DNA of 64,000 nt from Streptomyces rhizosphaerihabitans. GTDB taxonomy: Bacteria; Actinomycetota; Actinomycetes; Streptomycetales; Streptomycetaceae. How positions within the stretch are numbered: position 1 is the first letter of the stretch; every line of letters begins with the position of its first letter. The stretch is taken from NCBI RefSeq assembly GCF_025399795.1, contig NZ_JAODTZ010000010.1, positions 166,603 through 230,602 of the forward strand. Direction: 5' to 3'. Below are positions 17,405 through 25,932 of this stretch, in pieces. Made by a program: the position numbers and the translations under genes. The notes under the pieces were generated by a model that was not told the DNA's origin, searched no databases, and saw only the letters and a program-made list of their open reading frames with translations.

Positions 17405-18358
17405 TCAGTGACCGCGTGCGTTGAGTGAGGCCAGATAGGCGTTGTAGGCCTCGAGTTCCTTGTCGCCGTCCCGGTCCGCTGCCCGGTCCTGGCGCTTGGC
17501 CTGCCGCTGCTCGGAGCTGTACCACTGGAAGAGCAGCGCGAGCAGGACGAGTACGGAGGGGATCTCGCTGAACGCCCAGGCGATACCGCCCGCGGCGGTC
17601 TGGTCGGCGAGCGCGTCGATGCCGAGGGAGGCCGACGGATTCTTGTACGACTCGACCATCGGCTGCGAGGCCATCATCAGAGCGATGCCGAAGAACGCGT
17701 GGAACGGCATGCCCGCGAACAGCTCCAGCATCCGCATCAGATAACCCGGTCGGTGCGGGCCCGGGTCCACGCCCATGATCGGCCAGAAGAAGACCAGGCC
17801 GACGGCGAGGAAGTGGCACATCATCACGATGTGGCCCGTGGTGGAGCCCATCAGGAAGTCGAAGACGGGGGAGAAGTACAGCGCGTACAGGCTCGCGATG
17901 AACAGCGGGATGGTGAACGCCGGGTGGGTGATGATCCGCATGTACCGGCTGTGCAGGAACATCAGCAGCAGTTCACGCGGCCCCTTGCTGCCCCGCTTCG
18001 CCGCCACCGGCAGCGCGCGCAGCGCCAGCGTGATCGGCGCCCCCAGCAGGATCAGGATCGGCGACAACATGCTGATCACCATGTGCTGGACCATGTGCAC
18101 GCTGAACATGACCATGCCGTAGTCGTTCAGCCGGGTGCAGGTGATGAGCAGTACGGTCAGTACGCCGACGACGAAGGAGGCCGTACGGCCCCATGGCCAC
18201 GTGTCGCCGCGCCGAGCGAGCCGCACGGCTCCCCAGCCGTACAGCCCGAGCCCGAGAAGGCACGCGACGAGGAAGAACGGGTCCGCGGACCACTCGAGCC
18301 CCCGCCCCAGCGTGAACGGCGGCAGATCCATGGTCATGCCGTGCCCGCTGTGATCCAT
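17405..18358 (-). CDS. CtaG-type cytochrome c oxidase assembly membrane protein
   Basis: 317 residues with about seven membrane helices, the caa3-type CtaG family that supports copper insertion into cytochrome c oxidase. Supporting features are the His/Met-rich start MDHSGHGMTM, MFSVHMVQHMVISMLSP, HIVMMCHFLAVG and MPFHAFFGIALM, in which His and Met on helices could hold copper. ATG at 18358. A palindromic repeat element lies 17 bases upstream. Confidence 0.88.
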   Translation of the reverse strand: MDHSGHGMTMDLPPFTLGRGLEWSADPFFLVACLLGLGLYGWGAVRLARRGDTWPWGRTASFVVGVLTVLLITCTRLNDYGMVMFSVHMVQHMVISMLSPILILLGAPITLALRALPVAAKRGSKGPRELLLMFLHSRYMRIITHPAFTIPLFIASLYALYFSPVFDFLMGSTTGHIVMMCHFLAVGLVFFWPIMGVDPGPHRPGYLMRMLELFAGMPFHAFFGIALMMASQPMVESYKNPSASLGIDALADQTAAGGIAWAFSEIPSVLVLLALLFQWYSSEQRQAKRQDRAADRDGDKELEAYNAYLASLNARGH

Positions 18359-18374
18359 CCGCCGGCTCCTGTTT

Positions 18375-18413
18375 CTGGGGTACCTCCCAGGCCCTTTTAA
18401 GGCACTGGGGGAG
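18375..18413. repeat. Palindromic repeat element, copy B
   Basis: CTGGGGTACCTCCCAG followed by a short AT-containing centre (CCCTTTTAAGG) and CACTGGGGGAGG. It shares the CTGGGGGTACC and CTGGGGGAG ends with copies A and C. It lies just upstream of the CtaG-type gene. Confidence 0.65.
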
Positions 18414-18442
18414 GTTGTGCGCTGTCTGTCCGCACCAGAGTA

Positions 18443-18480
18443 GAACCGCCCCCGGCCGCCGCTGCGGCCGGGGGCGGTTC
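18443..18480 (-). terminator. Terminator of pfkA
   Basis: Perfect 16-bp stem (GAACCGCCCCCGGCCG and its complement) with a six-base loop, 14 bases beyond the pfkA stop. Confidence 0.85.
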
Positions 18481-18494
18481 CGACTGCCCACGGC

Positions 18495-19520
18495 TCAGAG
18501 CACGCACTCCGCCTCGGCGTACCGCTCGTCCGGAACCGTCTTCAGGGTCTCCACCGCCTCCGCGAGCGACACCATCACGATGTCGGTCCCGCGCAGCGCC
18601 GTCATCTTCCCGAACTCGCCGCGGTGCACGGCCTCCACGGCATGCCACCCGAAGCGGGTCGCGAGCACCCGGTCGTACGCCGTCGGCGTACCGCCGCGCT
18701 GCACGTGCCCGAGGATCACCGGCCGGGCCTCCTTGCCGAGCCGTTCCTCCAGCTCGATGGAGAGCTGCCGGGCGATGCCCGCGAAGCGCTCGTGGCCGTA
18801 GATGTCCTTGCCGCCCTCGTCGTACTCCATCGAGCCCGTGCGGGGCTTCGCGCCCTCGGCGGCGACGACGATGGCGAACCGCTTGCCCGCCTCGAACCGC
18901 GCGCCGACCCGCGCGGCCAGCTCCTCGATGTCGAAGGGCCGCTCCGGTACGACGATGGCGTGGGCGCCCGCGGCCATGCCGGAGTGCAGCGCGATCCAGC
19001 CGGTGTGGCGGCCCATGACCTCCACGATCAGCACGCGCTGGTGGGACTCGGCGGTGGTCTTCAGCCGGTCGAGGGCCTCGGTCGCGACACCGACGGCCGT
19101 GTCGAAGCCGAAGGTGACGTCCGTGACCGCGATGTCGTTGTCGATGGTCTTCGGCACGCCGACGATGGGCAGGCCGCCGTCCGACAGCAGGCGGGCCGCC
19201 TTCAGGGTGCCCTCGCCGCCGATCGGGATGATCGCGTCGAGCCCGAGTTCCGCGACGTGGCCCTTCGCCCGCTCCACACCGTCGCGCAGGTGCGCGGGCT
19301 GGACCCGGGAGGAGCCGAGCATGGTGCCGCCGCGAGCCAGGATGCCGCTCACCGCGTCGAGGTCGAGCTTGAGGTAGTCGCACTCCAGGAGGCCCTTCCA
19401 GCCGTCCCGGAAGCCGATGACCTCGTCGCCGTGGTCGACGACGGCACGGTGTACGACCGACCGGATGACGGCGTTCAGGCCGGGGCAGTCGCCGCCGGAC
19501 GTGAGGACACCAATGCGCAT
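18495..19520 (-). CDS. pfkA: 6-phosphofructokinase
   Basis: Phosphorylates fructose 6-phosphate to the 1,6-bisphosphate, the committed step of glycolysis. 341 residues from ATG 19520 (MRIGVLTSGGDCPGLNAVI). Substrate motifs PKTIDNDI, VMGRHTGWIA and GHVQRGGTPTAYD are present. The nucleotide site has PIGGEGTLKAA (Gly where PPi enzymes have Asp) together with Lys in VPKTIDND, the mixed pair known from actinobacterial ATP-dependent enzymes. A 29-base perfect inverted repeat lies directly before its ribosome site. Confidence 0.94.
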   Translation of the reverse strand: MRIGVLTSGGDCPGLNAVIRSVVHRAVVDHGDEVIGFRDGWKGLLECDYLKLDLDAVSGILARGGTMLGSSRVQPAHLRDGVERAKGHVAELGLDAIIPIGGEGTLKAARLLSDGGLPIVGVPKTIDNDIAVTDVTFGFDTAVGVATEALDRLKTTAESHQRVLIVEVMGRHTGWIALHSGMAAGAHAIVVPERPFDIEELAARVGARFEAGKRFAIVVAAEGAKPRTGSMEYDEGGKDIYGHERFAGIARQLSIELEERLGKEARPVILGHVQRGGTPTAYDRVLATRFGWHAVEAVHRGEFGKMTALRGTDIVMVSLAEAVETLKTVPDERYAEAECVL

Positions 19521-19537
19521 AGCCCGAAATACCTTCT

Positions 19538-19566
19538 CAACGTGGTCCGGGGACCGGACCACGTTG
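19538..19566 (-). promoter_or_regulatory. Perfect inverted repeat in the pfkA leader
   Basis: CAACGTGGTCCGG (19538-19550), three bases, then the exact complement (19554-19566). On the transcribed strand the hairpin ends immediately before the AGAAGG ribosome site of pfkA. It may be a protein operator or an RNA hairpin affecting translation. Confidence 0.6.
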
Positions 19567-19734
19567 TCCGGCAAGGATTTCTGCCACCCTACCGGCGGGA
19601 GGGGGCCCGGCCGCACTGTGCGTCCGCCTGCTGGACGCACCCGCTCACCTGTGCGGATGCGGTTTCAGACGGGCCCCGCAGGGGGCTGGACGGACCGTCG
19701 TCCGAAGCGGAAAGGGTTCCTCCCGGAAACGCGA

Positions 19735-19769
19735 AGAGGAACCGTTCCTCCTTGAGGAACGGTTCCTCT
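19735..19769 (-). terminator. Terminator of murT-gatD
   Basis: Perfect 16-bp stem (AGAGGAACCGTTCCTC and its complement) with a three-base CTT loop, 21 bases beyond the gatD stop. The rest of 19570-19734 shows no gene. Confidence 0.8.
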
Positions 19770-19790
19770 GGCCCGCCGGGCGGGCCGGCC

Positions 19791-20519
19791 CTACGCGGGC
19801 TGCTGGGCGGACGCGATGCGCTCGGAGCGCAGCGCCTCGTACCAGCGGTCGTCGGTCGGCGGCAGCGCGTTGACGTCGAGGGCCAGCTTCAGCAGCAGGT
19901 CCGCGATCTGCGGATTGCGGGCGAGGACGGGACCGTGCATGTACGTACCGAACACGGTGTCGTTGTACGCGCCCTCCGTACCGTCGCCCGTGCCGTTGCC
20001 CTTGCCGAGCCGCACGTTCGCGAACGCTCGGGCGGTGGGCCCGAGGTGGGTGACGCCCTGGTGGTTCTCGAAACCGGTCAGCGGGGGCAGACCGAGCCGC
20101 GGGTCGATGTCCCCGAGGACGTCACCGACGCACCGCTCGCCCTCGCCGCGCACCGAGACCACGTCGAGCAGGCCGAGGCCCGGCTCGCGCTGGCCGAGGT
20201 CGTTGATGAACTCGTGCCCGAGGATCTGGTAGCCGGCGCAGACGGAGAACACGATCGCGCCGTTGCCGACCGCGCGCTCCAGACCGCCGTCGCGGCGCAG
20301 CCGCTCCGCGGCGAGCCGCTGCGGCCGGTCCTCGCCGCCCCCGATGAGGTAGATGTCACCGGAGGTCGGGACCGGCTGGTCGCTGCGCACGTCGACACGG
20401 GCCACGTCGAGGCCGCGCTGACGCGCCCGGCGCTCCACGACCAGGGCGTTGCCCTGGTCGCCGTAGGTGCTCAGCAGGTCTGGATAGATCCACACCAGAC
20501 GCAGGCTGTTGTCACTCAT
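19791..20519 (-). CDS. gatD: Lipid II isoglutaminyl synthase, glutaminase subunit
   Basis: Class I glutamine amidotransferase that releases ammonia for amidation of the D-glutamate in peptidoglycan stem peptides, working with MurT. 242 residues from ATG 20519. The nucleophile is Cys in FSVCAGYQILG and the catalytic His is in TYMHGPVL. The N-terminal IYPDLLSTYGDQGN is typical of GatD. It follows murT by 19 bases. Confidence 0.92.
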   Translation of the reverse strand: MSDNSLRLVWIYPDLLSTYGDQGNALVVERRARQRGLDVARVDVRSDQPVPTSGDIYLIGGGEDRPQRLAAERLRRDGGLERAVGNGAIVFSVCAGYQILGHEFINDLGQREPGLGLLDVVSVRGEGERCVGDVLGDIDPRLGLPPLTGFENHQGVTHLGPTARAFANVRLGKGNGTGDGTEGAYNDTVFGTYMHGPVLARNPQIADLLLKLALDVNALPPTDDRWYEALRSERIASAQQPA

Positions 20520-20538
20520 TCTCTTCGTCCTCCGTGGC

Positions 20539-21777
20539 TCAGTTGCCGACACGACGCCTCAAGTCCTGGAAAGCGGTGTAGTTCGCGATGACCTCGATAC
20601 GCCCGGGCGGTGCCATCTGCACGGCCTGGTCGAGGGTGTCGCAGACCTGGAACTGCTGGTTGGCCACTTCGAGGCGCACGGCGAGGTCCAGCTTGCGGTC
20701 GCCGAGAACGAAGATCGGGTGTCCGGTCAGGCGGGTGTAGTCGACGTCCCACAGCCAGGAGGTGTCCGTGCCGTCGGCGCCGCGCGCGTTCACCGACAGG
20801 ATGACCGGGGTCGGCGGCGGGTCGATCAGGGAGAAGGTCTCCAGCCAGCCCGCGGGGTTCTTGGCGAGCAGCAGACGCAGGTCGCGCTGCATGAACTGCA
20901 CCACGTCGTAGCGTCCGGCCACCGCCTGCACCTGGTACATGCGCTCCAGGGCCACCTGCGGCGGCACACCGAACACGGCGGCCACGGCGGCCGACGAGGC
21001 GGCGTTCGCCTTGTTGGCGCGGCCCGGCAGCTGGAGGTGGATCGGCCACGCGGAACCGTGCGGGTCGAGGACGTGGTCCCCGGACAGGGCCCAGGTCGGG
21101 CTCGGACGGCGGAAGCCGCAGTCGCCGCAGAACCAGTCGTCGCCGGGGCGCTGCATCACACCGCCGCAGGACGGGCAGGACCAGGCGTCTTCCTTCCACA
21201 TCTGTCCGGCGGCCACCCACATGACGTTCGGCGAGGAGGACGCCGCCCAGACGACCAGCGGGTCGTCCGCGTTGGCGACCACGACAGCCTTGGAACCGGC
21301 CAGCCCCTCACGCCAGTGCTCGGCCATCATCCGCGTCTCGGCGGCCCGGTCGAGCTGGTCGCGCGAGAGGTTCAGCAGCGCGATGCACTTCGGGTCGGTG
21401 TCACGTGCCACACCGGCGAGGTACTTCTCGTCGACCTCGATGACCGCGAACTTGGCGTCCGACCCCCCGGCCAGCGCCGAGGTGATGCCCGCGGGCATGT
21501 TGGCGCCGAGCGCGTTGGACACGACCGGGCCCGCGGCGCCCAGGGCCTCCGCGATCAGCCGGGTCGTCGTGGTCTTGCCGTTGGTCGCCGACACCAGGAT
21601 CACGTCCAGGTGCGTGGCGAGCCTCGCCAGCAGGTCGGGGTCGAGCTTGAGCGCCACCCGGCCGCCGATCACCGATCCGCTGCCGCGTCCGGCGGCCCGC
21701 GAGACGGCCGCAGCCGCCTTGCCCGCCGTCACGGCCAGCTTGGCCCGCGGCGACAGCGGGTCCGAGTTGCCTGACAT
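20539..21777 (-). CDS. murT: Lipid II isoglutaminyl synthase, Mur-ligase subunit
   Basis: ATP-dependent partner of GatD; related to Mur ligases. 412 residues from ATG 21777, preceded by AAGGAGG. The P-loop is SATNGKTTTTRL. A four-Cys zinc ribbon (CPSCGG ... CGDCG) is inserted near residue 200, and the C-terminal DUF1727 domain (SLIDPPPTPVILSVNARGADG) binds GatD. The longer frame to 21825 is rejected because the ribosome site fits 21777. Confidence 0.93.
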   Translation of the reverse strand: MSGNSDPLSPRAKLAVTAGKAAAAVSRAAGRGSGSVIGGRVALKLDPDLLARLATHLDVILVSATNGKTTTTRLIAEALGAAGPVVSNALGANMPAGITSALAGGSDAKFAVIEVDEKYLAGVARDTDPKCIALLNLSRDQLDRAAETRMMAEHWREGLAGSKAVVVANADDPLVVWAASSSPNVMWVAAGQMWKEDAWSCPSCGGVMQRPGDDWFCGDCGFRRPSPTWALSGDHVLDPHGSAWPIHLQLPGRANKANAASSAAVAAVFGVPPQVALERMYQVQAVAGRYDVVQFMQRDLRLLLAKNPAGWLETFSLIDPPPTPVILSVNARGADGTDTSWLWDVDYTRLTGHPIFVLGDRKLDLAVRLEVANQQFQVCDTLDQAVQMAPPGRIEVIANYTAFQDLRRRVGN

Positions 21778-21931
21778 CGTTTCTCGATCCTCCTTGCGTA
21801 CGCGCCGCGCCCCTGCCCCCGGCACCGTTGGGGGCTCAGCCTATCGAGATCCACTCACGGGCCCGAATCGCGGCACCACCTCGGTGCCGGCGCGGCATGC
21901 GCGCGCCTACCAGGACCGTACCCTTGCCGCC

Positions 21932-22471
21932 ATGCGACACGGTTCCATCCCGGGCACCCACGGGCGCGTCCGGCCCCTCACCCTGCTCGGCGACCCCGTC
22001 CTGCGCGGGGCCTGCGAGGACGTCACCGACTTCGGCCCCCAACTCGCGGAGCTCGTCGAGGACATGTTCGCGACGATGTACGCGGCCGAGGGCGTCGGCC
22101 TCGCCGCGAACCAGGTCGGCGTCGGCCTCAGGGTCTTCGTGTACGACTGCCCGGACGATGACGATGTCCGTCATGTCGGACATGTGGTGAACCCCCGTCT
22201 TGTCGAGGCGGACGGTGTGGTCCTGCGCGGACCGGAAGGCTGTCTCTCGCTGCCCGGTCTGGAGGCCGGCACCGAGCGGTACGACCACGCGGTCGTCGAG
22301 GGACGCACGGTCACCGGTGAGCCGGTCACCGTGCACGGCACCGGCTGGTTCGCGCGGTGCCTCCAGCACGAGTGCGACCACCTCGACGGAGGCGTGTACG
22401 CGGACAGGCTCACCGGGTGGCGCCGAAGGCGGCTGCTTCGGCAGGTGGCACGGGCCGCCTGGAGCGACTGA
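21932..22471 (+). CDS. def: Peptide deformylase
   Basis: Metalloenzyme that removes the formyl group from nascent proteins. 179 residues from ATG 21932. All three motifs are intact: GVGLAANQVG, EGCLSLPG and QHECDHLDG, the last two supplying the Cys and two His metal ligands. Streptomyces carry several deformylases; this one has a short basic C-terminus (GWRRRRLLRQ). Divergent from murT. Confidence 0.94.
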   Translation: MRHGSIPGTHGRVRPLTLLGDPVLRGACEDVTDFGPQLAELVEDMFATMYAAEGVGLAANQVGVGLRVFVYDCPDDDDVRHVGHVVNPRLVEADGVVLRGPEGCLSLPGLEAGTERYDHAVVEGRTVTGEPVTVHGTGWFARCLQHECDHLDGGVYADRLTGWRRRRLLRQVARAAWSD

Positions 22472-22554
22472 GCGCGCGCGGTCGTGCCACCTGCCGGCCG
22501 TCTCGGCCGACAGCGCCGTGCCCGCCCCTGGCGGGGTGTCCGCGTGGGCCCGGG

Positions 22555-23199
22555 TCAGAAACCCGGTCCGCCGACACGGTCGCCCGCCGCTGCCAGCCGG
22601 CCCCACAGCAGGTCGGCCAGGCTTCGCACCAACTCGGCGCGCGTGCACGGCCGTTCGCCGAGCCACCAGTCCCCGGCGGCGTGCATCATGCCGACGATGC
22701 CGTGGCCCCACACCCGTGCCAGCTGCTGGCTGCCCGGTCCGAGATCCACCCGCTCCTCGATGACCTCGGCCAGTTCCTCGCCCATGCGGCGCAGCACCGG
22801 CGCCGAGGCCTTGCCCACGTCGAAGCCGGCGTCGCCCGGCTGGCCGCCCTCCGCCGGATGCATCAGGAACCGGTAGACCTGGGGTCGCGCCTCGATGGCG
22901 GCCAAATACGTATCGAGCGTCGCCTCGACGCGCTCACGCCGCTCGGCCGGGGCGTCCAGTGCCGCCCGCAGCGCTTCGAGGAGTGCGTCGGTGTGCCGCT
23001 TGGCGAGTGCGGCGTACAGGCCGCCCTTGTCGCCGAAGTGCCGGTACAGAATGGGCTTCGTGATGCCGGCCTCGGCGGCGATGGCGTTCATGGAGGCCCC
23101 GGGGCCGTCGCGGAGCACCACTCTGTCGGCTGCTTCCAGCAGTTCGCGCCGGCGGCGGTCGGCGGACCTCTGCTGATCGGTCCGCTGTGTGGTGTCCAT
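22555..23199 (-). CDS. TetR family regulator
   Basis: 214 residues. The N-terminal helix-turn-helix is GASMNAIAAEAGITKPILYR followed by HFGDKGGLY, the standard TetR pattern. The C-terminal ligand domain has FLMHPAEGG and GIVGMMHAAGDWWL, seen in fatty-acyl-CoA responsive members. It is divergent from the acyl-CoA dehydrogenase at 23369 and probably controls it. Confidence 0.9.
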   Translation of the reverse strand: MDTTQRTDQQRSADRRRRELLEAADRVVLRDGPGASMNAIAAEAGITKPILYRHFGDKGGLYAALAKRHTDALLEALRAALDAPAERRERVEATLDTYLAAIEARPQVYRFLMHPAEGGQPGDAGFDVGKASAPVLRRMGEELAEVIEERVDLGPGSQQLARVWGHGIVGMMHAAGDWWLGERPCTRAELVRSLADLLWGRLAAAGDRVGGPGF

Positions 23200-23295
23200 G
23201 TGCTCTCCCCACCCGTGGTGATTCGGTGACGCCTGCGCAAACTAACACTGATCGTCGTATGGGTATCGAACGGGCTGCCGAGCACGGCCCGGGAG

Positions 23296-23345
23296 TTGAC
23301 TTTTTCTACTAGCCAGTAACAGACTCCAGTTACCGCAAGTAACAG
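23296..23345 (+). promoter_or_regulatory. Promoter and candidate TetR operator of acyl-CoA dehydrogenase
   Basis: A -35-like TTGACT at 23296-23301 is followed by three copies of the same pentamer in alternating orientation: GTAAC 23316, GTTAC 23329, GTAAC 23339. GTTAC-5-GTAAC (23329-23343) is an exact inverted repeat. It is 26 bases before the ATG and next to a divergent TetR gene. Confidence 0.5.
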
Positions 23346-23368
23346 TTTAGTGCAGCGCTGGAGGGGAC

Positions 23369-24598
23369 ATGGCCGAGTTCACCATGGAGCTCAACGACGA
23401 ACAGAAGGAGGTCCGGGACTGGCTGCACGGCTTCGCCGCCGACGTCATCCGCCCCGCGGCCGCCGAATGGGACGAGCGTGAAGAGACTCCCTGGCCGGTC
23501 ATCCAGGAAGCCGCGAAGGTCGGCATCTATTCCCTGGACTTCTACGCCCAGCAGTATTTCGACTCCACCGGCCTCGGTATACCGATGGCCATGGAGGAGC
23601 TGTTCTGGGGCGACGCGGGGATCGCGCTCTCCATCGTCGGCACCGGCCTCGCCGCCGTGGGCGTCCTCGCCAACGGCACCGAGGAGCAGATCGGCACCTG
23701 GATCCCGCAGATGTACGGCGATGCCAACGATGTCAAGGTCGCCGCCTTCTGTTCCTCCGAGCCCGACGCCGGCTCCGACGTCGCCTCGATGCGCACGCGT
23801 GCCGTCTACGACGAGGCCACGGGCGAGTGGGTCCTGAACGGCACGAAGACCTGGGCGACCAACGGCGGCATCGCCAATGTCCACGTCGTGGTCGCGGTCG
23901 TCGACGCCGACCTCGGCTCCAAGGGCCACGCCTCCTTCATCGTGCCGCCGAACACGCCTGGCCTGTCCCAGGGCCAGAAGTTCAAGAAGCACGGCATCCG
24001 CGCCTCGCACACCGCCGAGGTCGTGCTGGAGAACGTCCGCATCCCCGGCTCCTGCCTGCTCGGCGGCAAGGAGAAGCTCGACGAGCGCCTCGCCCGTGCC
24101 CGTGAACGGGTCAGGGCGGGTGGCGGCGAGCGGGTGAAGAACGCCGCGATGGCCACCTTCGAGGCGTCCCGTCCGGCCGTCGGCGCCATGGCGGTGGGCA
24201 CCGCGCGGGCCGCGTACGAGGTCGCCCTCGACTACGCGAAGACGCGTGAGCAGTTCGGGCGCCCGATCATCGACAACCAGGGTGTCGCCTTTCAGCTCGT
24301 CGACATGCGCACGTCGATCGACGCGGCGCGGTTGCTGGTGTGGCGGGCGTCCTGGATGGCGGTCAACGGCAAGCCGTTCACGGCCGCCGAGGGATCGATG
24401 TCGAAGCTGTTCGCCAGCGAGACGGCGAAGAAGGTCACCGGCCAGGCGATCCAGATCCTGGGGGGCAACGGCTACACGCGCGAGTACCCGGTGGAGCGGA
24501 TGCACCGCGACGCGGCCATCTACACGATCTTCGAGGGCACCAGCGAGATCCAGCGGCTGGTGATCGCCCGGACCCTGTCCGGGATGCCGATCCGCTGA
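23369..24598 (+). CDS. Acyl-CoA dehydrogenase
   Basis: FAD enzyme for the first step of beta-oxidation. 409 residues from ATG 23369 with GGAGGGGAC upstream. FAD/substrate motifs are [31 protein letters not shown], and the C-terminal [17 protein letters not shown] with [15 protein letters not shown], whose Glu is in the position of the catalytic base. TetR-regulated, monocistronic. Confidence 0.92.
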   Translation: MAEFTMELNDEQKEVRDWLHGFAADVIRPAAAEWDEREETPWPVIQEAAKVGIYSLDFYAQQYFDSTGLGIPMAMEELFWGDAGIALSIVGTGLAAVGVLANGTEEQIGTWIPQMYGDANDVKVAAFCSSEPDAGSDVASMRTRAVYDEATGEWVLNGTKTWATNGGIANVHVVVAVVDADLGSKGHASFIVPPNTPGLSQGQKFKKHGIRASHTAEVVLENVRIPGSCLLGGKEKLDERLARARERVRAGGGERVKNAAMATFEASRPAVGAMAVGTARAAYEVALDYAKTREQFGRPIIDNQGVAFQLVDMRTSIDAARLLVWRASWMAVNGKPFTAAEGSMSKLFASETAKKVTGQAIQILGGNGYTREYPVERMHRDAAIYTIFEGTSEIQRLVIARTLSGMPIR

Positions 24599-24632
24599 GG
24601 CCTTCGCGCGGGCGGGGGCCGGTCACGGCCCC

Positions 24633-24672
24633 TTCGTGTTCCCCGCACCCGGTTTCGTGTTCCCCGCACCCG
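24633..24672. repeat. 21-base tandem duplication
   Basis: TTCGTGTTCCCCGCACCCG occurs at 24633 and again at 24654. It lies in the 285-base gap between the acyl-CoA dehydrogenase and the TenA-like gene, which otherwise shows no gene. Confidence 0.6.
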
Positions 24673-24883
24673 AGGACGGGAAGCCGCGCAGCACCGGTGC
24701 TCCGGGCGTCGCGGGGAGCACACGCGCGGCTCGGAGGCGAGCACGTCGGCCTCGCCTTCGAGGACGACCGTCACCCGCCGGACCTGGGACATCGCGTCGG
24801 ACCGCTCGGAACCGGGGTGCCGGGGCCGGGCATGGCACCCTGGTCGAAGGGGCTCGGAGTCTGCCGGACCGAAGGAGCGCGCG

Positions 24884-25579
24884 ATGACGCCGACAGCCAG
24901 GGAAGTACTGGAGGACATCACCGGAAAACTCGCCCCGGACCCCCATGCCAACCGGCTGCTGCCCCTGATCGCCCGGGGCGCCGCCCAGCGCACCACGCTC
25001 GCGGCCCTCGCCCTCGAACAGCGCCATGTGATCGCCGCGGACCACCGCGCGTTCCTTCATCTGGCCGAACGCTCGGCCGCGGGCACCGGGACGTCGGCCG
25101 CAGACCCGGCGAGCGCCGCCTTCTTCGAGATGCTCGCGGAGGGTGAGGCTCTGGCCGGGGACCGGCTCGCCGCGTTCGCCACCGCGGTGGGAGCCGACGA
25201 GGCCCGGGCGGCGGCGTACGAACCGCTCGCCGACTGCCAGGCCTATCCCGCGTACGTCGCCTGGCTCGCCCTGAACGGGGAGCCGATCGACGTGGTCCTC
25301 GCCCTCGGCGCCGACTTCGCGGCGTGGGGCGGCTACTGCGAGACGATCGCCGAGGCCCTGCGCCGCCACTACGGCTTCGACGACGAGGCCTGTGGCTTCT
25401 TCGACCTCTTCGCCGCGCCCGCTCCCGAACTGGAGAACAGGGCGCTGGCCGCCGTGCAGGCCGGGCTCGACACCGGACGGATCTCACCGGACGACGTCCA
25501 CCGCCACGGGCGGCTGCTCCAGGCCTACGAGGCGAAGTTCTGGCACGCCCTGTGGGAGCTGGACCAGCGGGTCGTCTGA
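24884..25579 (+). CDS. TenA/heme-oxygenase-fold protein
   Basis: 231 residues, all-helical, with the TenA/PqqC-like layout: EQRHVIAADHRAFLHLAERS in the first third and LLQAYEAKFWHALWELDQR at the end. TenA proteins recycle thiamine pyrimidine, but this one lacks a clear catalytic Cys motif and many relatives have unknown function, so no reaction is assigned. GAAGGAGCG precedes the ATG. Monocistronic, ended by a hairpin. Confidence 0.65.
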   Translation: MTPTAREVLEDITGKLAPDPHANRLLPLIARGAAQRTTLAALALEQRHVIAADHRAFLHLAERSAAGTGTSAADPASAAFFEMLAEGEALAGDRLAAFATAVGADEARAAAYEPLADCQAYPAYVAWLALNGEPIDVVLALGADFAAWGGYCETIAEALRRHYGFDDEACGFFDLFAAPAPELENRALAAVQAGLDTGRISPDDVHRHGRLLQAYEAKFWHALWELDQRVV

Positions 25580-25602
25580 GGCCGGGGCCCGGCGAGGCGC
25601 CC

Positions 25603-25659
25603 GCAACGGGGCCGGCGACCCGCCCGTCGCCCGACAGGGGCGGCGCCGGGCCCCGTTGC
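25603..25659. terminator. Bidirectional terminator
   Basis: GCAACGGGGCCGGCG (25603-25617) pairs with CGCCGGGCCCCGTTGC (25644-25659) with one bulge and a 26-base loop, between convergent genes ending at 25579 and 25668. Confidence 0.65.
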
Positions 25660-25667
25660 GCCCTCGG

Positions 25668-25907
25668 TCAGCGACCGCTCGTCCCGCTGCTGTGCGCGAT
25701 GCAGGCGACGTCGATCCGGTCGGCCAGCTTGGCCAGTTCGATCGTGAGCGCGGCCACCGTGTCCTCGTCGAGGCCGTCCTGGCCGGCCTCCACCAGATGC
25801 AGCCATCGGCCGCCCACCGTGCGCAGCAGTTTGCTGACATCGGCGGCGGCCACCTGCAACGTGCCGCGGTCGTCGACGATCAGGGGGAGGGTCACTTCGC
25901 GGTTCAC
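25668..25907 (-). CDS. Conserved small hypothetical protein, 79 residues
   Basis: GTG at 25907 gives VNREVTLPLIVDDRGTLQVA and a compact acidic protein; the upstream frame to 25997 has no start signal. The pattern resembles short streptomycete proteins placed in DUF6213, but I recognise no function. It has no signal peptide or membrane helix. Confidence 0.65.
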   Translation of the reverse strand: MNREVTLPLIVDDRGTLQVAAADVSKLLRTVGGRWLHLVEAGQDGLDEDTVAALTIELAKLADRIDVACIAHSSGTSGR

Positions 25908-25932
25908 ACAGGGGATCGTAACTGCGGAACGC

